Assembly (NCBI GenBank): GCA_963799395.1
Contig: CAWCWZ010000042.1
Location: forward strand, 7,681-71,680
Reading direction: 5' to 3'
Source: Bog-752 sp963799395
Lineage (GTDB): Bacteria > Actinomycetota > Thermoleophilia > UBA2241
Length of the DNA: 64,000 bases
The notes under the pieces are model-generated. The model ran no database searches, was not told the origin of the DNA, and worked only from the letters and a program-made list of their open reading frames with translations. Shown here in pieces: positions 50,051-58,580 of the stretch (positions are counted from its first letter, which is position 1; each line of letters begins with the position of its first letter). A program made the position numbers and the translations under genes.

Positions 50051-51613
50051 ATGCGCAAAGAAGTCACCAGAGTCTTCAAGGATTCGGCCGTCTACGGCCT
50101 CGGCTCGATGATCACCAAGGCCGTCGGCGTGATCCTCACCCCGATCTACACGGCCTACCTCACGCGCTCCGATTACGGCGTGATGTCGTTCGTGCTCATG
50201 CTCTCGTCGATGCTGGGCACGCTCATGTTCCTCGGCCAGACCGGCTCGCTCATCCTCTTCTTTCGCTCGACCTCCGAGGACGCCGAGCATCGCCGCGAGC
50301 TGCTGTTCAACGTGTTCTGGTTCACCATGCTGTTCGGCGGCGTGCTGCTCGGCATCTGCTACTTGCTCGGACCGCGCTACGCTTACCTGATCACGGGTTC
50401 GAAGGCCATCCCCTTCTACCCCTACCTCTCGATCGGCCTGCTGATCGCCTACCTTGGCCTGCCGCAGGCCATGCAGCAGTCCATCAACCGCGCCCAGGGG
50501 CAAGCCAAGCTCTACACCGTCCTCGCCCTGTCGGCCTTCGGCGTCAACACCCTGGTCACCATCTACTACGTCGTGGTGCTGCGCCAGGGCGCCTACGGCT
50601 CGCTCAAGGGCAACTTCGCGGCCGCGGTCGTCTTCCTGCCCATCTCCCTCTGGATCATCGTGCGGCGCTGGAAGCCGCGCTTCTCGCTGGCCCAGCTGTG
50701 GCGCTCGCTGCGCTACGGACTGCCGCTCGTGCCCCACTACTTCGCCGCCTGGGTGCTCACCTACATCGACCGCGTCCTGCTGATGCACCTGGCATCGGCC
50801 GCCCAGGTCGGCCTCTACTCGCTCGCCTACAACGTCAGCATGATCCTCAATCTCTTCTGCGCCTCGATCAACACCGCGTGGGCGCCGATCTACTACGACC
50901 TCGCCGACACCGCCGAGGGCCGCGCCAAGCTGCCGCGCCTGACGACCGTGTACTCGGCCGTCGTCACGAGCATCGCCATCGGCTACACGCTGATCGCCCC
51001 CGACCTGCTGCTGTTGCTCGCCAACCGGCGCTTCCACGCCGCCATCGCGGTGGTGCCGGTCGTCGCCGGCGGCTACTACTTCTTCGCCCTCTACATGGTC
51101 GTCTCCACCCCGATCTTCCACAAGAAGAAGACCGTCTGGGCGCCGCTCATCTCGGGCAGCGCGGCCCTGATCAACGTGGCCGTGAACCTCGTGTTGATCC
51201 CGCGCTACGGGATGTTCGGCGCCGCCTGGGCGACCCTCATCGCCTACCTGTTCATGTTCCTGATCGCGCGCGTGCTGTCGGAGCGGCTGAGTCCCGGCAC
51301 GTATGAGAATCGCAGCCTGGCCGCGCTGGTCGGCATCTACTGCGTCGCCCTCGCGGCCTCGATCATCCTCGTCGAGATCGGCCTGCCGGTCGTGATCGAC
51401 CTGCTGGTCAAGGCCGCCCTGGCGCCGCTGCTGTTCTCGTTTCTGTTCATCTTCCGGATCGCGACGCTGGCCGAGATGCGGGCCGCCCTGCGGCGCCCAA
51501 AGCACCGCCGGCCGCTGACCGAGACCGACGAGGCCGAGATGGCCGCACGTCAGGTCGAAGAGGTTGCCAGCATGACCGACGACACCGGCTTCGCGCCCGA
51601 CAACCGGCCCTGA
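50051..51613 (+). CDS. Polysaccharide flippase (Wzx / RfbX-like, MOP superfamily)
   Basis: A 520-residue membrane protein with about 14 helices. The N-terminus VFKDSAVYGLGSMITKAVGV and then LTPIYTAYLTRSDYGV is the usual opening of Wzx-type flippases (polysaccharide biosynthesis proteins). It has VPHYFAAWVLTYIDRVLLMH in the middle and an acidic cytosolic tail of about 40 residues. It would move an undecaprenyl-linked glycan across the membrane. It is followed by the nonulosonate operon after 160 bases, so the carried glycan probably contains that sugar. The upstream ribosome site is weak. No polymerase or ligase gene is within the window. Confidence 0.88.
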   Translation: MRKEVTRVFKDSAVYGLGSMITKAVGVILTPIYTAYLTRSDYGVMSFVLMLSSMLGTLMFLGQTGSLILFFRSTSEDAEHRRELLFNVFWFTMLFGGVLLGICYLLGPRYAYLITGSKAIPFYPYLSIGLLIAYLGLPQAMQQSINRAQGQAKLYTVLALSAFGVNTLVTIYYVVVLRQGAYGSLKGNFAAAVVFLPISLWIIVRRWKPRFSLAQLWRSLRYGLPLVPHYFAAWVLTYIDRVLLMHLASAAQVGLYSLAYNVSMILNLFCASINTAWAPIYYDLADTAEGRAKLPRLTTVYSAVVTSIAIGYTLIAPDLLLLLANRRFHAAIAVVPVVAGGYYFFALYMVVSTPIFHKKKTVWAPLISGSAALINVAVNLVLIPRYGMFGAAWATLIAYLFMFLIARVLSERLSPGTYENRSLAALVGIYCVALAASIILVEIGLPVVIDLLVKAALAPLLFSFLFIFRIATLAEMRAALRRPKHRRPLTETDEAEMAARQVEEVASMTDDTGFAPDNRP

Positions 51614-51675
51614 GGACCGGCGCGACCCGCGCCGAGGCCCGCGGCGGGCGCCGCAGGCGCCGTGGTCGGGCCCGC

Positions 51676-51705
51676 TTGGACAGGCCTCGCGCGCGCTCGT
51701 ATAGT
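51676..51705 (+). promoter_or_regulatory. Promoter of the nonulosonic acid operon
   Basis: TTGGAC (51676-51681), an 18-base spacer and TATAGT (51700-51705) lie about 70 bases before the first gene's ATG. The boxes have four or five of six matches and stand in GC-rich DNA, which supports their use. No operator is evident. Confidence 0.6.
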
Positions 51706-51773
51706 ACCTCCACGGGCGCGATCGGCCCGGCCGGCCGCGACGCCCGCTCGCGGCGACACGAACGGGGGGCGAG

Positions 51774-52772
51774 ATGGATCTGGCTGGCAAGCGTGTGCTC
51801 GTGACCGGCGCCGATGGTTTCATCGGCAGCCACCTCACCGAGGCGCTCCTCGAGGCGGGCTGCGGCGTGCGCGCCCTGGCCCTGTACAACTCGTTCGGCA
51901 CCTGGGGCTGGCTCGACGCGCTGCCCCCCGCCACTCTCGACGCGATCGAGGTGATCACCGGCGACGTGCGCGACCCGCACGGCGTGCGCGCGGCCCTGGG
52001 CGGCGTCGACGTCGTCTTCCACCTCGCCGCGCTCATCGCCATCCCCTACTCGTACCACTCGCCCGACAGCTACGTCGACACCAACGTGCACGGCACGCTC
52101 AACGTCCTGCAGGCGGCGCGCGACCTCGGCACCGAACGCGTGCTCGTCACCTCCACCTCGGAGGTGTTCGGCACGGCCCGCTACGTGCCGATCGACGAAG
52201 GCCACCCGCGCCAGGGCCAGTCGCCCTATTCCGCGACGAAGATCGCCGCCGACGCCCTGGCCGAGGCCTTTCACCGCAGCTTCGAGCTGCCGGTCACTGT
52301 CGCCCGCCCGTTCAACACCTACGGTCCGCGCCAGTCGGCCCGGGCCGTCATTCCTACGATCATCGGCCAGCTCGCCGCCGGCCAGCGCGAGATCCATCTC
52401 GGCGCCCAGCACCCCACCCGCGACCTCACGTTCGTCGCCGACACCTGCGCCGGCTTCCTCGCCCTGGCGCGCTGCGACGCCGCGGTGGGACGCGACGTCA
52501 ACATGGGCAGCGGACGCGAGATCGCCATCGGCGATCTCGCCCGCAAGCTGATCGCCCTCGTCGACCCGCAGGCGCGCCTCGTCGCCGACGAGGCGCGCCT
52601 GCGACCCGCCCGATCCGAGGTCGAGCGCCTGCTGGCCGACAGCACACTCATGCGGGAGCTCACCGGCTGGACCCCCGGCGTCTCGCTCGACGATGGTCTC
52701 GCGCGCACCGTCGCCTGGTTCTCCGAGCCCGCGAACCTGCGGCGCTACAAGGTCGACATGTACAATGTCTGA
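51774..52772 (+). CDS. legB: NAD-dependent nucleotide-sugar 4,6-dehydratase (LegB-like)
   Basis: A 332-residue extended short-chain dehydrogenase. NAD motif VTGADGFIGSHLTEALLE; catalytic SxTSEVFGTARY and YSATKIAAD (Tyr-x3-Lys); the family segment TVARPFNTYGPRQSARAVIP. It should convert UDP- or GDP-GlcNAc to the 4-keto-6-deoxy sugar, the first committed step to legionaminic acid-type sugars. The ATG follows GGGGGCGAG. The last 8 bases overlap the aminotransferase start. The next genes give the full pathway order, which supports LegB over a general epimerase. Confidence 0.9.
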   Translation: MDLAGKRVLVTGADGFIGSHLTEALLEAGCGVRALALYNSFGTWGWLDALPPATLDAIEVITGDVRDPHGVRAALGGVDVVFHLAALIAIPYSYHSPDSYVDTNVHGTLNVLQAARDLGTERVLVTSTSEVFGTARYVPIDEGHPRQGQSPYSATKIAADALAEAFHRSFELPVTVARPFNTYGPRQSARAVIPTIIGQLAAGQREIHLGAQHPTRDLTFVADTCAGFLALARCDAAVGRDVNMGSGREIAIGDLARKLIALVDPQARLVADEARLRPARSEVERLLADSTLMRELTGWTPGVSLDDGLARTVAWFSEPANLRRYKVDMYNV

Positions 52773-53943
52773 GGGCTCCCTGCCCCTCTCCGTGCCGGTC
52801 CTCGCCGGTCACGAGTGGGACTACGTCCGCGATTGTCTCGACAGCGGCTGGGTGTCTTCGGCCGGCGCCTACGTCGAGCGCTTCGAGGAGCGCCTCTGCG
52901 CTCTGCTCGGGGCGCCGCACGCCGTCGCTCTGGTCAACGGCACGGCCGGTCTGCACATGGCTCTGCTGGCCGCCGGCGTGCGCCCGGGCGACCGGGTCGT
53001 CGTGCCGACGCTCACCTTCATCGCCACGGCCAACGCCGTGCGACACGCCGGCGCCGAGCCGGTCTTCGTCGACTGCGACGAGTTCATGAACATCGACGTC
53101 GACGGCGTCGGCTCGTTTCTCGCCGAGGCCTGCGAGCCGGGGCCGGACGGCCCGCGCGAGCGCGCGAGCGGAGCCGTCGTCCGGGCCGTGCTACCGGTCC
53201 ACGTCTACGGTCGGCCGGCCGACCTCGCCGGGCTCGCGCCGCTGGCGGCCGGGCACGGACTCGCCGTGGTCGAGGACGCGACCGAGGCGCTGGGCAGCCG
53301 CTGGACCGGCGGTCCCCTGGCCGGGCGCTCGGTGGGAACGGTGGGTCACGGCGGCGTCTTGTCGTTCAACGGCAACAAGATCGCGACCTGCGGCGGCGGC
53401 GGCGCCTACGTCACCTCCGACGCCGCCGCCGCCGCCCGCGTCCGTCACCTGACGACCCAGGCCAAGACCGACACGCGCCGCTTCGTGCACGACGAGACCG
53501 GCTGGAACTACCGCCTCACCAACGTGGCCGCGGCCATCGGCCTGGCGCAGCTCGAGCAGCTCGCCGGCTTCATCGCCGCCAAGCGCGCCTGCCACACGCT
53601 CTACGCCGAGCTGCTCGCCGACGTGCCGGGGATCGACCTTCTGGGCTTTCAGGAGGGGACCGACTCGAACTGCTGGTTCCACTCCGTCCTGGTCGACGAG
53701 GACGCCTTCGGCCGCGACCGGGAAGGGCTCATGGGGGCCCTGGCCGAACAGGGCATCGAGACACGCCCGGTCTGGGGCCTGCTCCACGAGCAGGCCCCAC
53801 TGCGCGACTGCACCGCCTGGCGCATCGAGCGGGCGCGCCGGTTCTGGCGGCGCGTGCTCAACCTGCCGTGCTCGAGCGACCTCGGGCCGGGCGACGTCGA
53901 ACGGGTCGTCGCGGCGATCCGCGCCGCGAGGAGGACCGTCTAG
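52765..53943 (+). CDS. legC: PLP-dependent sugar aminotransferase (LegC-like, DegT/DnrJ/EryC1 family)
   Basis: A 392-residue aminotransferase. LPLSVPVLAGHEWDYVRDCL and SGWVSSAGAYVERFE are typical of the LegC subgroup. The PLP lysine is in SFNGNKIATCGGGG; VVEDATEALGSRW gives the Asp that binds the pyridine nitrogen; ETGWNYRLTNVAAAIGLAQL follows. It transfers an amino group from glutamate to C4 of the 4-keto sugar. The ATG at 52765 overlaps the previous gene by 8 bases and its TAG overlaps the GTG of the next gene by one base. Confidence 0.92.
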   Translation: MSEGSLPLSVPVLAGHEWDYVRDCLDSGWVSSAGAYVERFEERLCALLGAPHAVALVNGTAGLHMALLAAGVRPGDRVVVPTLTFIATANAVRHAGAEPVFVDCDEFMNIDVDGVGSFLAEACEPGPDGPRERASGAVVRAVLPVHVYGRPADLAGLAPLAAGHGLAVVEDATEALGSRWTGGPLAGRSVGTVGHGGVLSFNGNKIATCGGGGAYVTSDAAAAARVRHLTTQAKTDTRRFVHDETGWNYRLTNVAAAIGLAQLEQLAGFIAAKRACHTLYAELLADVPGIDLLGFQEGTDSNCWFHSVLVDEDAFGRDREGLMGALAEQGIETRPVWGLLHEQAPLRDCTAWRIERARRFWRRVLNLPCSSDLGPGDVERVVAAIRAARRTV

Positions 53944-55019
53944 TGGACGATCGCGTCCGACAGATCGTCATGAAGCCCGGCGACACCGTGGGCGCGGCGT
54001 TGCGCCGCATGGACGAAAGCGGCGGCCGGATGGTGCTCGTGACCGACGACGACGACACGCTGCGCGGCGTCGCGACCGATGGCGACATGCGCCGCTGGAT
54101 CATCGCCGGCCGGGCGCTCGACGATCCACTGAGCGGCGCCATGAACCCGCAGCCGCACGTCCTCGAGCAGGGTTACCGGCGCGAGAGCGCCGAGCAGCTC
54201 ATGACCGACGGCCACTTCGAGTGCCTGCCGGTCGTCGACCGGCAGGGACGCGTGATCGACGCGGTCTGGTGGCACGACCTGATCGAGGGCCGGCCCGGCA
54301 TCAGGCGCCGGGCGCTCAGCCTGCCCGTCGTGGTGATGGCCGGCGGCCGCGGCACGCGCCTCGCGCCCTACACCAACGTCCTGCCCAAAGCCCTCGTGCC
54401 GATCGGCGACACGCCGATCGCGCAGCTCATCATGGAGCGCTTCGCCGAGTGGGGCTGTCACGACTTCCTGCTCATGCTCAACCACAAGGCCAGCCTCATC
54501 CGCGCCTACTTCGCCGAGCTCGACGTGCCCTACCGGGTGGAGTCCGTGGTCGAGTCGCAGCCGCTGGGCACGGCCGGCGCGCTGTCGCTGCTCGCCGGCC
54601 GTCTCGAACAGACCTTCTTTCTTACGAACTGCGACGTGCTCGTCGAAGCCGACTACGAGAGCGTGCTGCGCGCCCACCGCGAGAGCGGCAACGACCTCAC
54701 CCTGGTGGCCTCGATGAAGCAGTTCACCGTCCCTTACGGCGTCTGCGAGGTGGGCGAGGGCGGCCGCCTGACCGGCATCACCGAGAAGCCGTCGTTCGAC
54801 CATCTGGTCTCGACCGGCCTGTACGTGGTCGAGCCGCGGATGCTCGACGACATCCCGCGCGACACGACCTACGACATGACCGACCTGATCGCCGCCGGCC
54901 TCGAGCGCGGCCGGCGGTTGGGCGTCTACCCCGTGTCCGAGGGGGCCTGGCTCGACATGGGGACCCTCGACCCCTTGCGCGACGTCCTCGAACGGTTCGG
55001 AGGAGCAGAGCGTGGCTAG
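53943..55019 (+). CDS. CBS-domain sugar-1-phosphate nucleotidyltransferase (PtmE/LegE-like guanylyltransferase)
   Basis: A 358-residue fusion. Residues about 5-115 form a CBS pair (MVLVTDDDDTLRGVATDGDM, then FECLPVVDRQGRVIDAVWWH). Residues about 120-350 form a nucleotidyltransferase with VVMAGGRGTRLAPYTNVLPK, the signature loop and Lys, and FFLTNCDVLVEADY, the metal-binding Asp. In Campylobacter this architecture, called PtmE, makes GDP-glucosamine for the GDP-linked legionaminate route, so the operon may use GDP sugars and not UDP sugars. Start GTG overlaps the previous stop. The downstream gene overlaps by 8 bases. Confidence 0.9.
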   Translation: MDDRVRQIVMKPGDTVGAALRRMDESGGRMVLVTDDDDTLRGVATDGDMRRWIIAGRALDDPLSGAMNPQPHVLEQGYRRESAEQLMTDGHFECLPVVDRQGRVIDAVWWHDLIEGRPGIRRRALSLPVVVMAGGRGTRLAPYTNVLPKALVPIGDTPIAQLIMERFAEWGCHDFLLMLNHKASLIRAYFAELDVPYRVESVVESQPLGTAGALSLLAGRLEQTFFLTNCDVLVEADYESVLRAHRESGNDLTLVASMKQFTVPYGVCEVGEGGRLTGITEKPSFDHLVSTGLYVVEPRMLDDIPRDTTYDMTDLIAAGLERGRRLGVYPVSEGAWLDMGTLDPLRDVLERFGGAERG

Positions 55020-55647
55020 GCCGATCGTGGTCTACGGAGGTGGCGGTCACGGGCGCGTGGTGATCGAAGCGCTGCGCGCCGCCGGCGAGTTCACGCCGGT
55101 GGCCGTCATCGACCCGGCGCTCACCGGAGAGGTCGACGGCGTGCCGGTGCGCGGCGGCGGCGACGCGCCCGCGGCGCTGCGCGCCGCCGGCGTCGAGACC
55201 GCCGCGATCGGCGTCGGCTCGGTCGGCGACCCCGCCGTGCGCCGCCGCCTGCAGGTCGCGATCGTCGGCGCCGGCTTCGCTCTGCCGCCCGTGATCCATC
55301 CGCGCGCCAGCATCGCTTCCACGAGCAGCCTCTCGCCGGGCTGCTTCGTCGCGGCCGGCGCCGTCGTGGGCCCGGGCGCGGCGCTCGGCGACTGCGCCAT
55401 CGTCAACAGCAACGCCGTGGTCGACCACGACTGCCTGCTCGGCGCCTTCGTCCATATCGCGCCGGGGGCGGCGCTGTCGGGCGGGGTCGTGGTCGGCGAG
55501 AACGCCCACGTCGGCACCGGCGCCGCCGTCATGCAAGGGGTGCGGATCGGCGCCGGCGCCGTCGTCGGCGCCGGCGCCGCCGTGATCGCCGACGTGCCCG
55601 ACGGCGCCGTGGCGGTCGGCGTCCCGGCCCGCTGCGAGCCGCGATGA
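55012..55647 (+). CDS. Sugar O/N-acetyltransferase with left-handed beta-helix (LegH / NeuD-like)
   Basis: A 211-residue protein. An N-terminal PglD-type Rossmann part starts VVYGGGGHGRVVIEAL; residues about 95-205 are hexapeptide repeats (PGCFVAAGAVVGPGAALGDC, AIVNSNAVVDHDCLLG, FVHIAPGAALSGGVVVG), with the catalytic His of the DHDC motif. It fits the N-acetyltransferase that acylates the new C4 amine using acetyl-CoA (LegH), or the O-acetylating NeuD. By pathway logic LegH is the better call. The GTG start follows GGAGGAGCAGAGC. It overlaps the following ATG by four bases. Confidence 0.85.
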   Translation: MARPIVVYGGGGHGRVVIEALRAAGEFTPVAVIDPALTGEVDGVPVRGGGDAPAALRAAGVETAAIGVGSVGDPAVRRRLQVAIVGAGFALPPVIHPRASIASTSSLSPGCFVAAGAVVGPGAALGDCAIVNSNAVVDHDCLLGAFVHIAPGAALSGGVVVGENAHVGTGAAVMQGVRIGAGAVVGAGAAVIADVPDGAVAVGVPARCEPR

Positions 55648-56666
55648 ACGCGCCAGAGCACGTGTTCGTCATCGCCGAGGCCGGTGTCAACCATAACGGC
55701 TCGGTGGCGATGGCCCTGCGGCTGGTCGACGAGGCCGCCGCGGCCGGCGCCGACGCCGTCAAGTTCCAGAGCTTCCGCGCCCACCTGCTGGCCGCCCCCG
55801 ACGCGCCCCGGGCCGCCTATCAGCGCGAGGCGACCGGCAGCTCCGGCGGCCAGCTCGAGATGCTGCGCGCCCTCGAGCTGTCGGCCGACGAGCACCGCCG
55901 GATCGCGGCCCACTGTCGCGAGTGCGGCATCGAGTTCCTCTCGTCACCGTTCGACCGCGAGAGCGTCGAGCTCCTCTCGACGCTCGGTCTGCGGCGCCTC
56001 AAGGTCCCCAGCGGCGAGCTCGTCGACGTGCCCTACCTGCGTCGCGTCGCGGCGCTCGGACTGCCCCTGATCGTCTCGACCGGCATGGCGACGCTCGCCG
56101 AGGTCGACGCCGCCCTGACCGTGCTCGAACAGGCGGGCTGCCCGCGCGCCCGCGTCACCGTCCTGCACTGCTCGACCGAGTACCCGACACCCCCGGCCGA
56201 CGTCAATCTCCGCGCCATGGTCACCATGCGCGATGCCCTCGGCGTGGCCGTCGGCTACTCCGACCACACCGAGGGCATCACCGTGGCGGTGGCCGCCGCG
56301 GCCCTCGGAGCCGGCGTCATCGAGAAGCACCTCACGCTCGATCGCACCCTGCCGGGGCCCGATCACCGGGCGTCGCTCGAACCGGACGCCTTCGCCGAGA
56401 TGGTACGCGCCCTGCGGGCCCTCGAGGTCGCGCTCGGCGACGGCGTCAAACGACCGACCGCCGCCGAGCTCGAGAACGCCGCCGCGGCCCGCAAGAGCAT
56501 CGTCGCGGCGCGGGCGATCGCCGCCGGCGAGACGCTCACGGCCGGCGCGCTCGCCGTCAAGCGCCCGGGCACCGGTCTGTCGCCACTGCGTTGGGACGAC
56601 ATCGTGGGCCTCACCGCCTCGCGCGACTACGAGCCCGACGACCTCATCGCGGAGCCGCTGCCGTGA
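55644..56666 (+). CDS. legI: Nonulosonic acid synthase (LegI / NeuB family)
   Basis: A 340-residue enzyme. The TIM-barrel part has VIAEAGVNHNGS near the start, DAVKFQSF, EFLSSPFDRESVELL, KVPSGELVDVPYL and HCSTEYPTP, then GYSDHTEGI and IEKHLTLDRTLPGPDH; residues about 280-340 are the SAF (antifreeze-like) lid that completes the active site of the dimer. It condenses phosphoenolpyruvate with a six-carbon N-acyl sugar to make a nine-carbon acid. Which sugar (ManNAc or the diacetamido form) cannot be fixed from motifs alone, but the presence of LegB and LegC supports the diamino form. Confidence 0.94.
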   Translation: MNAPEHVFVIAEAGVNHNGSVAMALRLVDEAAAAGADAVKFQSFRAHLLAAPDAPRAAYQREATGSSGGQLEMLRALELSADEHRRIAAHCRECGIEFLSSPFDRESVELLSTLGLRRLKVPSGELVDVPYLRRVAALGLPLIVSTGMATLAEVDAALTVLEQAGCPRARVTVLHCSTEYPTPPADVNLRAMVTMRDALGVAVGYSDHTEGITVAVAAAALGAGVIEKHLTLDRTLPGPDHRASLEPDAFAEMVRALRALEVALGDGVKRPTAAELENAAAARKSIVAARAIAAGETLTAGALAVKRPGTGLSPLRWDDIVGLTASRDYEPDDLIAEPLP

Positions 56667-57862
56667 GCCCGGAGCACAGGATCGCCGTCCTGACCGGCAC
56701 GCGGGCCGAGTACGGGCTCTTCCAGCCCCTGCTCGACGAGCTCGCCCGCGAGCCCGGGTTCGCCACCTCGCTGATCGTCACCGGCGCGCACCTCGCGCCG
56801 CGTTTCGGCCTGACCGTCGACGAGATCGAACGCGACGGCCATCGCATCGCCGCGCGCGTGCCGCTGCCGCTCGACGACGACTCCGAGCTCGACGTCTCGC
56901 GCGCCATGGCGGCCGCGCTCTCCGGCGTCGCCGAGGCGCTCCACACCGAACGGCCCGACCTGCTCGTGCTTCTGGGCGACCGTTACGAGACCCTGGCCGC
57001 CGCCTGCGCCGCGCTGCTCACCCGCGTCCCGATCGCCCATCTCCACGGCGGCGAGCTCTCCCAGGGAGCCACCGACGACGCCATGCGCCACGCCATCACG
57101 AAGATGGCCTGGCTGCACTTTCCGGCCACGGCGACGGCCGCGCGCCGCATCGTGCAGCTCGGCGAGGACCCGGGGCGCGTGTTCGCCGTGGGCGCCCTCG
57201 GGGTCGACAACGCCCTGCGGCGCCCTCACCTCGGCAAGCCCGAGCTCGAGAACGAGCTCGGGCCCCTGTTCGGCCAGACGACCGCGCTCGTCACCTTTCA
57301 CCCGGTCACCCTCGAGGAGCGCAGCGGCGCTGCCCAGATCGCTGAGCTGCTGGCCGCCCTCGACGGTTTTCCCGACCTGTGGACCGTGTTCACCATGCCC
57401 AACGCCGACGCCGGCAACCTCGCCGTGTCGGAGGCGATCGGCCGCTACTGCGAAGCTCATCCCGACACCGCCCACGCCTTCGCTTCGGTCGGCGCCCGCC
57501 GTTACCTGTCGCTGCTGGCCGCAGCCGACGTCTGTCTGGGCAACTCGTCGAGCGGCGTGATCGAGGCGCCGGCGCTCGGTACTCCGACCGTCGACATCGG
57601 CGCACGGCAGGCCGGCCGTGACCGTGCCGACTGCGTGCTGCACTGCGAGCCGCGGGCCGCGGCCATCGCGGCGGCCATGCGGCGCGCGCTCTCGCCCGAG
57701 GTACGCCACATCGCCCGGACGTGCGAGAACCCCTACGGCGACGGCCATGCGGCCGAGCGCGTCGTCGCGGTGTTGCGCGACCGGCTGCCCATCCCCGGAA
57801 CGCTCATGAAGCGCTTCCGCGACCTTCCCGCCGCCGGCCCGGCCGCGGCGTCGGGAGACTGA
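56663..57862 (+). CDS. legG: Hydrolysing UDP/GDP-sugar 2-epimerase (LegG / NeuC family)
   Basis: A 399-residue enzyme of the GT-B-like epimerase fold. RIAVLTGTRAEYGLFQPLLD, LIVTGAHLAPRFG, VLLGDRYETLAAA, IAHLHGGELSQGATDDAMRH and ITKMAWLHFP are classic NeuC segments; TFHPVTLE and SLLAAADVCLGNSSSGVIEA follow. It removes the nucleotide while inverting C2 to give the free manno-configured sugar for the synthase. The GTG overlaps the synthase stop by four bases. The last ~25 residues (Ala/Gly/Pro-rich) exceed the family norm. Confidence 0.92.
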   Translation: MSPEHRIAVLTGTRAEYGLFQPLLDELAREPGFATSLIVTGAHLAPRFGLTVDEIERDGHRIAARVPLPLDDDSELDVSRAMAAALSGVAEALHTERPDLLVLLGDRYETLAAACAALLTRVPIAHLHGGELSQGATDDAMRHAITKMAWLHFPATATAARRIVQLGEDPGRVFAVGALGVDNALRRPHLGKPELENELGPLFGQTTALVTFHPVTLEERSGAAQIAELLAALDGFPDLWTVFTMPNADAGNLAVSEAIGRYCEAHPDTAHAFASVGARRYLSLLAAADVCLGNSSSGVIEAPALGTPTVDIGARQAGRDRADCVLHCEPRAAAIAAAMRRALSPEVRHIARTCENPYGDGHAAERVVAVLRDRLPIPGTLMKRFRDLPAAGPAAASGD

Positions 57863-57864
57863 GC

Positions 57865-58575
57865 ATGTTCGCCGACCGGCGCGTCCTCGCCCTGATCCCG
57901 GCTCGCGGCGGCTCCAAGGGACTGCCCCGCAAGAACGTCGCGCCGCTCGGCGGCCGGCCGCTCGTGGCCTGGACGATCGCCGCCGCTGCCGGCAGCGCCT
58001 TCATCGACAGCGTCGTGGTGACGACCGACGACGAGGCGATCGCCACGGCCGCGACCGACGCCGGCGCGCGGGTGCCCTTCCGGCGGCCGGCCGACCTCGC
58101 CAGCGACGAGGCGCGCATGACCGACGTCGTCGGCCACGCGCTCGACACGCTGGCCCTGGCCGGCGAGACCTACGGCTGGCTGCTCCTCCTGCAGCCGACC
58201 TCGCCGCTGCGCACCAGCGCCCACATCGACGCGGCCTTCGCGCGCCTCTCGGCGAGCTGCGGCAGCGCCGTGGTCTCGGTCTGCGAAGCGGAGCACAGCC
58301 CGCAGTGGATGGGCGAGCTGCCGCCCGACGGCAACATGGACTCGTTCGCCGAGAGCGCGGCCACACGAGCCAACCGCCAGAAGCTCGCGCGCTTCTACCG
58401 GCTGAACGGCTCGATCTACCTCGCCGCGGTCGAGTACTGGCGCGCCCGCGAGGGCTTTCTCGGGCCCGCGACGTACGCCTACGTCATGGCCCGCGAGGAT
58501 TCGGTCGACGTCGACTGCGCCCTCGACCTCGAGATCGCCGAGCTCCTCCTCTCGCGACGCGACGACGCGGGCTGA
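57865..58575 (+). CDS. legF: CMP-nonulosonate synthetase (LegF / NeuA family cytidylyltransferase)
   Basis: A 236-residue cytidylyltransferase. LALIPARGGSKGLPRKNVAP is the CTP-binding signature; TTDDEAIATAA, LQPTSPLRTSAHIDAAF and VSVCEAEHSPQW are conserved, and RFYRLNGSIYLA and EDSVDVDCALDLEIAE complete the active site. It activates the nonulosonate with CTP, the donor form used by transferases. The ATG at 57865 is two bases after the previous stop; GGGAGACTGAGC precedes it. The protein is of normal length and no residue of the set is missing. Confidence 0.94.
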   Translation: MFADRRVLALIPARGGSKGLPRKNVAPLGGRPLVAWTIAAAAGSAFIDSVVVTTDDEAIATAATDAGARVPFRRPADLASDEARMTDVVGHALDTLALAGETYGWLLLLQPTSPLRTSAHIDAAFARLSASCGSAVVSVCEAEHSPQWMGELPPDGNMDSFAESAATRANRQKLARFYRLNGSIYLAAVEYWRAREGFLGPATYAYVMAREDSVDVDCALDLEIAELLLSRRDDAG

Positions 58576-58580
58576 AGGCC

